Below, piece by piece: positions 15,471-23,553 of a DNA stretch of 33,515 nucleotides. The position numbers and the translations under genes were made by a program. The stretch is from Terriglobales bacterium. Its GTDB lineage: Bacteria; Acidobacteriota; Terriglobia; Terriglobales; Acidobacteriaceae. How positions within the stretch are numbered: the first letter of the stretch is position 1; each line of letters begins with the position of its first letter. Under the pieces are notes generated by a model, which ran no database searches, was not told the DNA's origin, and worked only from the letters and a program-made list of their open reading frames with translations. The stretch spans positions 1 to 33,515 of the forward strand of contig DASYVL010000056.1 in NCBI GenBank assembly GCA_035937135.1. The letters are read 5' to 3'.

Positions 15471-16526
15471 ATGAATGACGGGAAAATCCCGGTCGGGATC
15501 CTGGGCGCCACGGGCACCGTGGGCCAGCGCATGGTGCAGTTGCTGGAGCGCCATCCCTGGTTCGAGGTGGCCTGGCTGGGAGCCTCGGAGCGCTCCGTGG
15601 GGCAGACCTACGCCGAAGCCACGCGCTGGCGATTGAAGACTCCCATCCCCGTCCATGTCGCGGCGCTGAAGGTCTCGGAGCCGAACCCGGAGAACGCCCC
15701 CCAGGTGGTCTTTGCCGCTCTCGACGCCGCGGTGGCGCAGAAGTTGGAGCCGCACTTTGCGGCTGCCGGACACGCCCTCATCTCCAACTCCAGCGCCTTC
15801 CGCATGCAGCCTGACGTGCCGCTGGTGATCCCCGAGGTCAATCCCGACCACCTACGCGTGCTCGAATGCCAGTCCTGGCGCAAGAAGTCCGGCGGGTTTC
15901 TGGTGACCAATTCCAACTGCTCGGCCATGGGGCTCACGCTGGCGCTGGCGCCACTCCACCAGCGCTTTGGAGTGGAACAGGTCTTCGTGGTCACCATGCA
16001 GGCGGTGAGCGGCGCGGGATACCCGGGCGTGGCGTCGCTGGACATCCTGGGCAACGTGATTCCCTACATCGCGCGCGAAGAAGAGAAGATGGAATCGGAG
16101 ACGCGCAAGATGCTGGGCCGGGTGGGCGACTCGAGCATCGAGCCGGCGGAGTTCGTGATCAGCGCGCAGTGCAACCGCGTGGCGGTGGAGGACGGGCACA
16201 CGGAATCGGTCTCGGTGAAGCTCAAGAAGCCGGCCACGGCGGAGGAGATCATCTCGGCGTGGCAGGGCTTCCGCGGGCTGCCGCAGGAGCTGCGCCTGCC
16301 CAGCGCCCCCGAATCTCCGCTTTTTTACGACCCGGCGCCCGACCGGCCGCAGCCGCGGCTGGACGTGGAGCGGGGCGCGGGCATGTCGGCGACCCTGGGC
16401 CGCTTGCGGCCCTGCAATCTGCTGGACTGGAAGTTCACCGTGCTCTCCCACAACACCATCCGCGGAGCCGCGGGCGCGGCCCTGCTCAATGCTGAACTCC
16501 TGAAAGCGCAGGGATATCTGGGTTGA
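15471..16526 (+). CDS. asd: Aspartate-semialdehyde dehydrogenase
   Basis: This 351-residue enzyme reduces L-aspartyl 4-phosphate to the semialdehyde with NADPH, the branch point to lysine/DAP, threonine and methionine. The N-terminal Rossmann motif is 'VGILGATGTVGQRMVQLL'. The catalytic Cys150 lies in 'TNSNCSAMG' and the C-terminal active-site His is in 'SHNTIRGAAG'. The sequence is of the archaeal/fungal-type Asd group rather than the E. coli type. GAGG lies 6-9 bp before the ATG. It opens the lysine cluster asd-lysC-dapB-dapA-dapD. A TGTAAAAT at 15451-15458 might be a -10 element, but no -35 is evident. Confidence 0.95.
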   Translation: MNDGKIPVGILGATGTVGQRMVQLLERHPWFEVAWLGASERSVGQTYAEATRWRLKTPIPVHVAALKVSEPNPENAPQVVFAALDAAVAQKLEPHFAAAGHALISNSSAFRMQPDVPLVIPEVNPDHLRVLECQSWRKKSGGFLVTNSNCSAMGLTLALAPLHQRFGVEQVFVVTMQAVSGAGYPGVASLDILGNVIPYIAREEEKMESETRKMLGRVGDSSIEPAEFVISAQCNRVAVEDGHTESVSVKLKKPATAEEIISAWQGFRGLPQELRLPSAPESPLFYDPAPDRPQPRLDVERGAGMSATLGRLRPCNLLDWKFTVLSHNTIRGAAGAALLNAELLKAQGYLG

Positions 16527-16548
16527 ACCTCCGAAGCGTGGTGCGGCG

Positions 16549-16686
16549 ATGATCGTGATGAAGTTGAGCCGCTTCGCGGGCGTGAGCGCAGCGGGAGCCC
16601 CCGGGCGAAATCCTGAGCGGAGCGAAGGATCCCAGTTGCTCTATCGTGGAGGCATTCTGCTTTCGGCCTGGACGGTGTCTCCATGA
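16549..16686 (+). other. Possible upstream reading frame in the lysC leader
   Basis: The duplicated lysC start begins a 45-codon frame that first reads MIVMK, then runs through the inserted repeat ('NPERSEGSQ') and ends at a TGA overlapping the lysC ATG (ATGA). It is probably a by-product of the duplication. If translated, however, it would end exactly at the lysC start and could couple or interfere. No clear ribosome site precedes it. Confidence 0.3.
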
Positions 16687-16699
16687 TCGTGATGAAGTT
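16549..16699. repeat. 17-bp duplication of the lysC start flanking a repeat-containing insert
   Basis: ATGATCGTGATGAAGTT occurs at 16549-16565 and again at 16683-16699, where it is the first 17 bases of lysC. The 117 bp between them include AATCCTGAGCGGAGCGAAGGAT, a copy of the dispersed repeat family of this window. The arrangement looks like insertion of a repeat unit with duplication of flanking sequence. Confidence 0.8.
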
Positions 16700-18056
16700 C
16701 GGCGGCACTTCGGTGGAGGACGCCGCCGCCATCGAGCGCGCCACTGCCATCGTCAAGGGCCGCGTGGCGGAGCACCCCGTGGTGGTGGTCAGCGCTCTCG
16801 CCAAAGTGACCGACCAGTTGCAGGAGATGGGCGAGGCCGCCGGGCGCGGCGACCGCGAGAGCGCACTCCAGCTCGCCCGCTGCCTGCGGGAGCGCCATTA
16901 CAACGTCGCCGGTGAGCTGCTGGGCACCGGGCTTTTCACCCAGTTCCACGCAGAGCTGGAATCCGACTTCGACTCGCTGGAAGAATTGCTGCGCGGCATC
17001 GCCGCTGTCGGCGAGTTGACCCCGCGCATCAGCGACAACGTCCTTTCTTTCGGCGAACTTCTTTCCAGCAAGATCGTGAGTGCTGTCTTTTCCCTGCGCG
17101 GGCTGGAGGCCAGCCTGGTGGACGCGCGCGATTGTATCGTCACCGACGCCACCCACGCCCGCGCCACACCGCTCTTTGACGAGATCAACGACCGCCTGCA
17201 GCATCAGGTGAAGCCTCTGGTCGAGCGCGGGCGCGTGCCGGTGCTGGGCGGATTCATCGCGGCCACGCGCGAAGGTATCCCCACCACGCTGGGCCGCGGC
17301 GGCTCCGACTTCACCGCTGCCATCGTGGGCGCAGGCCTCGGCGCCGAGCGCATCGAGATCTGGACGGACGTGGACGGCATGATGACCACCGACCCGCGAC
17401 TCTGCCCGGGAGCGCGGCGCATCAAGGTGATGAGTTTTGACGAGGCCGCCGAGCTGGCCTACTTCGGCGCCAAAGTGCTGCATCCCGCCAGCCTGCTTCC
17501 CGCCATCCAGAAGAACATCCCGGTGCAGGTGCTGAACTCGCGCAAGCCGAAGAGCGAAGGCACGCGCATCACTGCGCAGGCGCCGAGCTGCCGCAACACC
17601 TTCAAGGCCATCGCCGCCAAAGCGCGCATCACCATCGTGGACGTGGCCGCGCCCCGCATGCTGATGGCCCACGGCTTCCTGCGGCAGATCTTCGAGGTCT
17701 TCGACCGCCATCGCTGCCCGGTGGACATGGTCTCGACCTCGGAGGTCAGCGTCTCGCTGACCGTGGATTCGAACCATGCCATCCCCGCCATCGCCGCCGA
17801 CTTGGGCAAGCTGGCGGACGTGAAGTTCACCGGGCGCAAGGCCATCGTCTGCCTGGTGGGCGAGAACCTGCGCAACACACCGGGCATCGCCGCCGGGGTC
17901 TTCGGCGCGCTGGGCGACGTGAACGTGCGCATGATTTCCCAGGGCGCTTCGGAGATCAACATCAGCTTCGTCATCGACGAAGAGGACGTGCCCGCCGCCG
18001 TCCGGCGGCTGCATGAGAAGTTCTTCGCCGATGTGGATCCCGCGATTTTCGAATAG
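16683..18056 (+). CDS. lysC: Aspartate kinase
   Basis: This 457-residue enzyme phosphorylates aspartate, the first step toward lysine/DAP, threonine and methionine. 'KFGGTSV' (residues 5-11) is the nucleotide/aspartate signature, and 'GGFIAATREGIPTTLGRGGS' is the conserved catalytic segment. Two C-terminal ACT-type domains ('VDMVSTSEVSVSLTV' and 'VRMISQGASEINISFVI', from about residue 310) give allosteric control by pathway amino acids. It is monofunctional, without a homoserine dehydrogenase domain. The start at 16683 is a duplicated sequence, and the immediate upstream bases (GGTGTCTCC) are a weak ribosome site, perhaps because a repeat inserted there; the internal ATG at 16692 would still keep KFGGTSV. 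dapB starts 6 bp after the stop. Confidence 0.95.
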   Translation: MIVMKFGGTSVEDAAAIERATAIVKGRVAEHPVVVVSALAKVTDQLQEMGEAAGRGDRESALQLARCLRERHYNVAGELLGTGLFTQFHAELESDFDSLEELLRGIAAVGELTPRISDNVLSFGELLSSKIVSAVFSLRGLEASLVDARDCIVTDATHARATPLFDEINDRLQHQVKPLVERGRVPVLGGFIAATREGIPTTLGRGGSDFTAAIVGAGLGAERIEIWTDVDGMMTTDPRLCPGARRIKVMSFDEAAELAYFGAKVLHPASLLPAIQKNIPVQVLNSRKPKSEGTRITAQAPSCRNTFKAIAAKARITIVDVAAPRMLMAHGFLRQIFEVFDRHRCPVDMVSTSEVSVSLTVDSNHAIPAIAADLGKLADVKFTGRKAIVCLVGENLRNTPGIAAGVFGALGDVNVRMISQGASEINISFVIDEEDVPAAVRRLHEKFFADVDPAIFE

Positions 18057-18062
18057 AGCACA

Positions 18063-18752
18063 ATGAACCTAGTGGTACTGGGCAAGGGGAAGACCGGGTC
18101 GCTGGTGGCGGAGGTGGCGCGGGAGCGCGGCCACCAGGTGCGTGCCCTGGGCGCCGCCGACAACGCCAACGCCTTTGCCCTGACTAAAGACGGCCTGCGC
18201 GGCGTGGATGTGGTGATTGACTTCACCACGCCCCAGGCAGTGGTCCAGAACATCGAGGCCTGCGCCAAGGCGGGCGCCAGCATGGTGGTGGGGACTACGG
18301 GCTGGTCCGCAGAACTCCCGCGGGTGAAGGAGTTGGTGGAGCGCAGCGGCATCGGGTTCCTCTACGCCCCGAATTTTTCCGTTGGGGTCAACGTGCTGTT
18401 CGAGATCGCGCGCGCGGCGGGCGCGGCTCTGCGTCACGGCTACGCCGGGCACATCGTGGAGCGCCACCACGAGCAGAAGAAGGACAAGCCCTCGGGCACG
18501 GCCGCCAAGATGAAGCAGATCATGGACCAGGCGGGCGGAACGAACCTGGAGATCACCTCCATCCGCGAAGGCGACGTGGTGGGCACGCACGTCATCCTGC
18601 TCGATTCGGCGAACGACACCATGATGATCACCCACGACGCCAAGTCGCGCCGCGGCTTCGCCGAGGGCGCGGTCCAGGCGGCCGAGTGGCTGGCGGGCAA
18701 GAAGGGTTTTTTTGAATTCAAAGACGTGCTGACAACCGGCTCGTCCAAGTAG
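18063..18752 (+). CDS. dapB: 4-hydroxy-tetrahydrodipicolinate reductase
   Basis: This 229-residue enzyme reduces the DapA product to tetrahydrodipicolinate with NAD(P)H. 'VVGTTGW' and 'YAPNFSVGVN' are family motifs. The active-site segment is 'HIVERHHEQKKDKPSGTA', with the catalytic His pair and Lys, and SGTA binds the substrate. The protein is short compared with the usual 240-270 residues. The N-terminal nucleotide loop reads 'VLGKGKTGSLVAEVA', a variant of the usual GxxGxMG form, and the segment between it and 'VDVVIDFTTPQA' is reduced. The ATG lies 6 bp after lysC, so it is probably co-transcribed and perhaps translationally coupled. Confidence 0.92.
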   Translation: MNLVVLGKGKTGSLVAEVARERGHQVRALGAADNANAFALTKDGLRGVDVVIDFTTPQAVVQNIEACAKAGASMVVGTTGWSAELPRVKELVERSGIGFLYAPNFSVGVNVLFEIARAAGAALRHGYAGHIVERHHEQKKDKPSGTAAKMKQIMDQAGGTNLEITSIREGDVVGTHVILLDSANDTMMITHDAKSRRGFAEGAVQAAEWLAGKKGFFEFKDVLTTGSSK

Positions 18753-18799
18753 AATTCGGTCCTCTTGAAACTCGGAACTGAAAGCTTGAGACTGCCTTT

Positions 18800-19687
18800 A
18801 TGAACCTTCGCGGCTGCGGTACCGCTCTTGTGACTCCGTTTCAATCCGATGGCTCGCTCGACAAGCCCGCACTGCGGGCGCTGGTGGAGTGGCAGGTGGC
18901 CTCGAAGATCGACTTCCTCGTTCCCTGCGGCACCACCGGGGAGACGCCGACACTGGCTCCGGACGAGATCCGCCAAGTCATTGAAATCACGATAGAAACG
19001 GCCGGGGGCAAGGTGCCCATCATGGCCGGGGCAACCTCGAACTCCACACGCGAGGCGGTGGAGAAGGCCAAGGCGGTGGCGCGCATCAAAGGCGTGGACG
19101 CCATCCTGACCGCCTCGCCCTACTACAACAAGCCCACGCAGGAGGGCCAGTACCAGCACTTTGCGGCCATCGCCGGAGCGGTGGATAAGCCGCTGGTGCT
19201 GTACAACGTCCCCGGACGTACTGGGGCGAACATCGAACCGGCGACGCTGGCACGGCTGGCGGAGATCAAGAACATCATCGCGGTGAAAGAAGCGAGCGGC
19301 AGCATCACGCAGATCGCCGAGGTATGCAACGCGGTTCCCGACAGCTTCCTGGTCTTTTCCGGCGACGATGCGTTCACGCTGCCGGTGATCGCCCTGGGCG
19401 GAGTGGGGATTATTTCCGTCGCCTCGAACGAGATCCCGAAGGAGATGGCGGAGATGACGCGCGCGGCGCTCGCGAACGACTGGACGACAGCCCGCAAGCT
19501 CCACCGCAAGTATCTGGCGCTGATGCAGGCCAACTTTATCGAGTCCAACCCGCTGCCGGTGAAGGCGGTGCTGGCCATGATGGGCAAGATCGGCGAGCAT
19601 TACCGGCTGCCGCTCGTCCCCATGAAGAAAGAGACGCGCGCCAAGCTGGAAAAGATCGCAGCCGAAGCCGGACTTCTGAAGAGCTAG
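18800..19687 (+). CDS. dapA: 4-hydroxy-tetrahydrodipicolinate synthase
   Basis: This 295-residue TIM-barrel aldolase condenses pyruvate with aspartate semialdehyde. The Schiff-base lysine is Lys163 in 'IIAVKEASG'. The catalytic triad is completed by Thr46 in 'CGTTGE' and Tyr135 in 'LYNVPGRTG', and Arg140 in the same motif binds the substrate carboxylate. Length and motif spacing match E. coli DapA closely. It follows dapB by 47 bp and its stop abuts the dapD start. The protein should be a cytosolic tetramer; lysine feedback cannot be judged from sequence alone. Confidence 0.96.
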   Translation: MNLRGCGTALVTPFQSDGSLDKPALRALVEWQVASKIDFLVPCGTTGETPTLAPDEIRQVIEITIETAGGKVPIMAGATSNSTREAVEKAKAVARIKGVDAILTASPYYNKPTQEGQYQHFAAIAGAVDKPLVLYNVPGRTGANIEPATLARLAEIKNIIAVKEASGSITQIAEVCNAVPDSFLVFSGDDAFTLPVIALGGVGIISVASNEIPKEMAEMTRAALANDWTTARKLHRKYLALMQANFIESNPLPVKAVLAMMGKIGEHYRLPLVPMKKETRAKLEKIAAEAGLLKS

Positions 19688-19693
19688 GTGCAA

Positions 19694-20542
19694 ATGCAGA
19701 AACTCAAAGCCAACATCGAGCGGCTGTTCGCGCTGGGCTCGGGCGTGAAGGACGCCAAGGCCGACCTGGCCAAGGCGCAGCGCGTCTTCATCCAGTTCCG
19801 CAATGCGCTGGGCCAGGGCAAGATCCGCGCCGCGGAAAAGGTGGACGGCCGCTGGCGCACCAACGTCTGGGTGAAGCAGGGCATCCTGCTGGGGTTCATG
19901 ATCGGCGAGCTGGCGGAGATGGGCAATCCCCGCGGCCTTTCCTTCGTGGACAAGGGCACATTCCCGCTGAGGCACTTCCGCGTGCGCGACGGCGTGCGCG
20001 TGGTCCCCGGAGGCTCGGCGATCCGCAGCGGCGCCTACGTGGCGCCCTCGGTCATCTGCATGCCACCCATGTACATCAACGTGGGCGCCTACGTGGACCA
20101 GGGGACGCTGATTGATTCGCACGCGCTGGTGGGCTCCTGCGCGCAGATCGGCAAGCGCGTCCACTTGAGCGCCGGCGCGCAGATCGGCGGCGTGCTGGAG
20201 CCGGTGAACGCCACTCCCGTTATCGTTGAGGATGATGCGCTGATCGGCGGCAACTGCGGCGTCTACGAAGGCGCGGTCGTGGGCGCGCGCGCGGTGCTGG
20301 GTGCCGGCGTCATCCTCACGCGCTCCACGCCCATCTACGACGCGGTGCGCGGCGAGATCTACCGCGCTTCCGCCGAGCAGCCGCTGACCGTGCCGGAGAA
20401 CGCCGTGGTCGTTCCTGGCGCGCGCCCTGTGAAGCAGGGCAAGGGGGCGGAGTGGGGCCTTTCGCTGTACACGCCGGTCATCGTCAAGTACCGCGACCAG
20501 AAGACGGCGCGCGGCGTCGAGCTGGAAGACTTGCTGCGCTGA
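19694..20542 (+). CDS. dapD: Tetrahydrodipicolinate N-succinyltransferase
   Basis: This 282-residue enzyme transfers succinyl from succinyl-CoA to tetrahydrodipicolinate, committing the pathway to the succinylase branch. An N-terminal helical domain (about 1-95) is followed by a left-handed beta-helix of hexapeptide repeats containing '[20 protein letters not shown]' and '[18 protein letters not shown]'. A GTG at 19688 is an alternative start two codons upstream; the ATG at 19694 is preferred. dapC, dapE and dapF are absent from the window, so the later steps are encoded elsewhere. It is the last of the five aspartate-to-DAP genes. Confidence 0.95.
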   Translation: MQKLKANIERLFALGSGVKDAKADLAKAQRVFIQFRNALGQGKIRAAEKVDGRWRTNVWVKQGILLGFMIGELAEMGNPRGLSFVDKGTFPLRHFRVRDGVRVVPGGSAIRSGAYVAPSVICMPPMYINVGAYVDQGTLIDSHALVGSCAQIGKRVHLSAGAQIGGVLEPVNATPVIVEDDALIGGNCGVYEGAVVGARAVLGAGVILTRSTPIYDAVRGEIYRASAEQPLTVPENAVVVPGARPVKQGKGAEWGLSLYTPVIVKYRDQKTARGVELEDLLR

Positions 20543-20598
20543 ACTGCTCCCTCTCGCCGGGCTTAAACCACTCCATGTGCTAGCATCAAAGGTTCTTC

Positions 20599-22272
20599 AT
20601 GCCTGCTGGAAAACTCCAAGTCGTGCCCCTGGGCGGTCTGGGCGAGTTCGGGATGAACTGCATGGCCGTGCGCTGGGACGACCACATCGTGGTCATCGAC
20701 GCCGGCCTGATGTTCCCCGAGTCCGAACTGCTGGGCGTGGACATTGTGGTCCCCGACATCACCTACCTGGTCGAGAACCGGAGCAAGGTGCGCGCCATCC
20801 TGCTGACCCACGGTCACGAAGACCACATCGGCGCGCTGCCCTGGATCCTCAGCGAGCTCAACGTGCCGGTGTACGGCACCGAGTTCACCCTGGCCCTGGT
20901 GGAAGGCAAGCTCGAAGAGCACAACCTGCTGGATCGCGCCGTGCTCAATGAGATCGTGCCCGGCCAGCGCTTCCGCGTCGGGCCCTTCGAGATCAATCCC
21001 ATCCAGGTGACGCACAGCCTGGTGGACTGCGTGGCGCTGGCCCTGCACACGCCGCTGGGAGTGATCCTGCATACCGGGGACTTCAAGGTGGACCCCACAC
21101 CCACCGACAACCGGCTCTTCGACCTGCACACCTTCGCCGAGTACGGCAAAGAGCGCGTGCTGGCGTTGTTCCAGGATTCCACCAACGTGGAGCGTCCGGG
21201 CTATACGCCCAGCGAGCGCGCGGTGCGGCGCAAGTTCGAAGAGGTATTTGCCCGTACCCAGCGGCGGCTCTACATCTCCTGCTTCTCTTCCTCCATCCAC
21301 CGCATCAAGCTGGCGGTGGACATGGCCGTCCATCACGGGCGCAAGGTGGCGCTGGTGGGGCGCTCCATGAACGAGTCCACGGAGATTGCACAGGACCTGG
21401 GCTACGTCGAGATCCCCAACGGGACGCTGATCCATCCCGGGGAGATCAAGAACCTGCCGCCGGAGAAGGTGTGCGTGCTGATCAGCGGGACGCAGGGTGA
21501 GCCCATGTCTGCGCTCTCGCGGGCCGCCGTGGACAACCACAAGCACGCCCACATCGAGAAGGGCGACACCGTGGTGCTCTCCTCGCGCATCATCCCCGGG
21601 AACGAGAAGGCCATCTACCGCATGATCGACCACCTCTTCCGACGCGAGGCGTACGTCATCTATGACGACGGCTCCTCGCCCCCGGTGCACGTGAGCGGGC
21701 ACGCCAGCCAGGAGGAGCTCAAGCTCATCATCAACCTGGTGAGGCCGCGCTACTTCATCCCCATCCACGGGGAGTACCGGCAACTGAAGCGGCACGCGGA
21801 GCTGGCCGCCTCCATGCACGGCGCCGTCGGCCAGGTGATCATGCTGGAGAGTGGCGAGATCCTGGAGTTCGACGAGAAGGGCGCACGCAAAGCCGGCAAA
21901 GTCACCGTGGGACGGGTTTGCATCGATTCCGGCTCGCGCACCGACGTAGTCGAGGACCTGGTGATCAAGGACCGAATGCACTTGAGCGAGGACGGAATCG
22001 TGCTGCCCATCATCGCCATCAACAAACTGACGGGGCGGGTGGAGGCGGCGCCGGAGATTGTGATGCGCGGCTTCTCGGCGGGCGGCGGCGGCGAAGACGA
22101 ATTCCTTGATCAGGCGCGCAACATCATCGTGAAGACGCTCGAGGGGTCCAGCGACGAGGAGAAGGGCGACTACGGCGTCATCAAGGAGAAAATCCGCCAG
22201 GATTTGAAGCGCTTCATCTCCAAGAACACCCAGCGTAGGCCGCTGATCATGCCGGTGATCCTGGAGATCTAG
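20599..22272 (+). CDS. rnj: Ribonuclease J
   Basis: This 557-residue metallo-beta-lactamase/beta-CASP nuclease has endonuclease and 5'-3' exonuclease activity in RNA maturation and decay. The zinc-binding motif is 'HGHEDHIG' (residues 71-78), preceded by 'PLGGLGEFGMNCMAV' and followed by 'HTGDFKVDPTP'. The beta-CASP motifs include 'ISGTQGEPMSALSR' and 'HVSGHASQEELKLIINLVRP', and 'PIHGEYRQLKRHAELA' completes the active site. A C-terminal domain of about 100 residues follows, as in full-length RNase J. The start 'MPAGKLQVVPLGGLGEFGMN' is standard. It lies 56 bp after dapD, an arrangement that may only reflect convenience. Confidence 0.96.
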   Translation: MPAGKLQVVPLGGLGEFGMNCMAVRWDDHIVVIDAGLMFPESELLGVDIVVPDITYLVENRSKVRAILLTHGHEDHIGALPWILSELNVPVYGTEFTLALVEGKLEEHNLLDRAVLNEIVPGQRFRVGPFEINPIQVTHSLVDCVALALHTPLGVILHTGDFKVDPTPTDNRLFDLHTFAEYGKERVLALFQDSTNVERPGYTPSERAVRRKFEEVFARTQRRLYISCFSSSIHRIKLAVDMAVHHGRKVALVGRSMNESTEIAQDLGYVEIPNGTLIHPGEIKNLPPEKVCVLISGTQGEPMSALSRAAVDNHKHAHIEKGDTVVLSSRIIPGNEKAIYRMIDHLFRREAYVIYDDGSSPPVHVSGHASQEELKLIINLVRPRYFIPIHGEYRQLKRHAELAASMHGAVGQVIMLESGEILEFDEKGARKAGKVTVGRVCIDSGSRTDVVEDLVIKDRMHLSEDGIVLPIIAINKLTGRVEAAPEIVMRGFSAGGGGEDEFLDQARNIIVKTLEGSSDEEKGDYGVIKEKIRQDLKRFISKNTQRRPLIMPVILEI

Positions 22273-22292
22273 TGCGCTGCATCCCTTTCTCG

Positions 22293-22555
22293 AATGTCAT
22301 CCTGAGCGAAGCGAAGGAACTACTCCGTTGCACTACATGAAGAAGTACTACGTCTACATCATGTCGAACAAAGCCCATCGGATGTACATCGGCGTGACCA
22401 GCACCCTCGAGGAGCGCGTATTCCAGCACAAGAACTAAGGTACTGGAGGGGTTTACATCTCGCTACAACTTTGACCGCTTTGAGTGGGGCCAGCCGTATA
22501 AGGCATCGGAGAAGATTCTTCGCCTACTGAAGTGGGCCCAGAATGACAGCCCTAA
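22293..22555. repeat. Inverted pair of dispersed repeats enclosing the GIY-YIG remnant
   Basis: The left arm, about 22295-22329, reads TGTCATCCTGAGCGAAGCG and ends in CTCCG. The right arm, about 22507-22552, is its diverged inverse: it begins CGGAGAAGATTCTTCGCC and ends CAGAATGACAG. The arms lie just outside the start and within the end of the nuclease remnant. Confidence 0.65.
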
Positions 22556-22562
22556 GGGATAG
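22337..22562 (+). pseudogene. Frameshifted, truncated GIY-YIG nuclease
   Basis: From the ATG at 22337 the frame reads 'MKKYYVYIMSNKAHRMYIGV' and on to 'HKN' at a TAA (22436-22438). This is the first third of a small GIY-YIG nuclease, with 'YVYIM' and 'MYIGVT' as the GIY and YIG strands. Skipping one base (T22436) restores the family text: 'KVLEGFTSRYNFDR' follows directly. After that the frame runs into the right repeat arm and stops at TAG 22560-22562, so the helical part with the catalytic Glu and the REKQIKGWRR-type region is missing. It is therefore both frameshifted and 3'-truncated. Small GIY-YIG proteins of this group are common in Acidobacteriota; their role is unknown. Confidence 0.75.
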
Positions 22563-22580
22563 GCCGGGAAGAGGAAGAAA

Positions 22581-23540
22581 ATCGTCACCCTGAACGACAT
22601 CCAGCAGGCCCAAGAGCGCATCCGCGGCGTGGCCGTGCGGACGCCGCTCGTTCCCTTCCCGCGGCGGCTGGGCGCGCGCCAGCTTTACCTCAAGGCGGAG
22701 AGCTTTCAGCCCATCGGCGCCTTCAAAATCCGCGGCGCCTACAACAAGATCGCGTCGCTCAGCGAGGCGGAGCGCAAGCGGGGCGTCATCACCTATTCCA
22801 GCGGGAACCACGCGCAGGCGGTAGCCTACGCGGCGCGGGCCTTTGGCATTCCGGCGGTCATCGTCATGCCGGACAACGCGCCTCGCTCGAAGTTCGAGGG
22901 CACGCGGTCGCTGGGCGCGGAGGTAGTCACGGTGGGTCCGGCCAGCAGCGAGCGCCAGCGCAAGGCGGAAGAGCTGGCCGCCAAACACGGCTACGTCATG
23001 ATCCCGCCCTACGACGACGCACAGATCGTCGCCGGACAGGCCACCTGTGGCCTGGAGATCGTCGAAGACCTTCCGGAAGTGGACCTGGTACTTGCGCCGG
23101 TGAGCGGCGGAGGCCTGTTGAGCGGCGTCGCCACGGCGGTAAAGCTGACGAAGCCCAGCGTGAAAATCGTCGGTGTGGAGCCGGAGCTGGCTGGAGACAC
23201 GCAGGAGAGCTTTCGCGCCGGGAAGATCGTGGAGTGGCCGGCGGAAAAGACTTCGCGCACCATCTGCGACGGCCTGCGCACCCAGAGTGTGGGCGTGATC
23301 CCTTTTGCGCACATCCAGAAGTACGTGGAGAACATCGTAACCGTGAGCGAGGACGAGATCCGGCAGGCGATGCGGCGCCTGCTGCTGGAGGCGCATCTGG
23401 TGGCCGAACCCAGCGGGGCCGTGAGCGCGGCCGCGGTCTTCTTCCACGAGATGGAGTTGCCCGCGGGCGACTGCGTGGTGGCGGTGATCAGCGGCGGGAA
23501 CGTGGAGGCGGAGTTGCTCAAAGAAGTGGTGAGTGGCTAG
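22581..23540 (+). CDS. ilvA: Threonine ammonia-lyase (PLP-dependent)
   Basis: This fold-type II PLP enzyme deaminates threonine to 2-oxobutyrate; serine or related activity is possible. The PLP lysine is in 'FKIRGAYNK', 'SGNHAQAVAYAA' is the substrate loop, and 'SGGGLLSGVATA' binds the phosphate. It lacks a C-terminal regulatory ACT domain, so it is the short catabolic/TdcB-like type. The start is a problem. Family sequence begins with 'VTLNDIQQAQERIRG', but the preceding codon at 22581 is ATC, with an ideal GAAGAGGAAG ribosome site 4-13 bp upstream. The first standard start in frame is the GTG at 22629, which would remove that conserved helix. An in-frame TAG at 22560 closes the frame upstream. 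I annotate from 22581 as the natural start. Confidence 0.85.
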   Translation: MVTLNDIQQAQERIRGVAVRTPLVPFPRRLGARQLYLKAESFQPIGAFKIRGAYNKIASLSEAERKRGVITYSSGNHAQAVAYAARAFGIPAVIVMPDNAPRSKFEGTRSLGAEVVTVGPASSERQRKAEELAAKHGYVMIPPYDDAQIVAGQATCGLEIVEDLPEVDLVLAPVSGGGLLSGVATAVKLTKPSVKIVGVEPELAGDTQESFRAGKIVEWPAEKTSRTICDGLRTQSVGVIPFAHIQKYVENIVTVSEDEIRQAMRRLLLEAHLVAEPSGAVSAAAVFFHEMELPAGDCVVAVISGGNVEAELLKEVVSG

Positions 23541-23553
23541 TGGCGAGAAAGCG

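Noticed and set aside
15338-15532. N-terminal extension of galT
   Set aside because: It would overlap the start of asd on the other strand; family sequence starts at 'MPELRQNRF', with a ribosome site just upstream.
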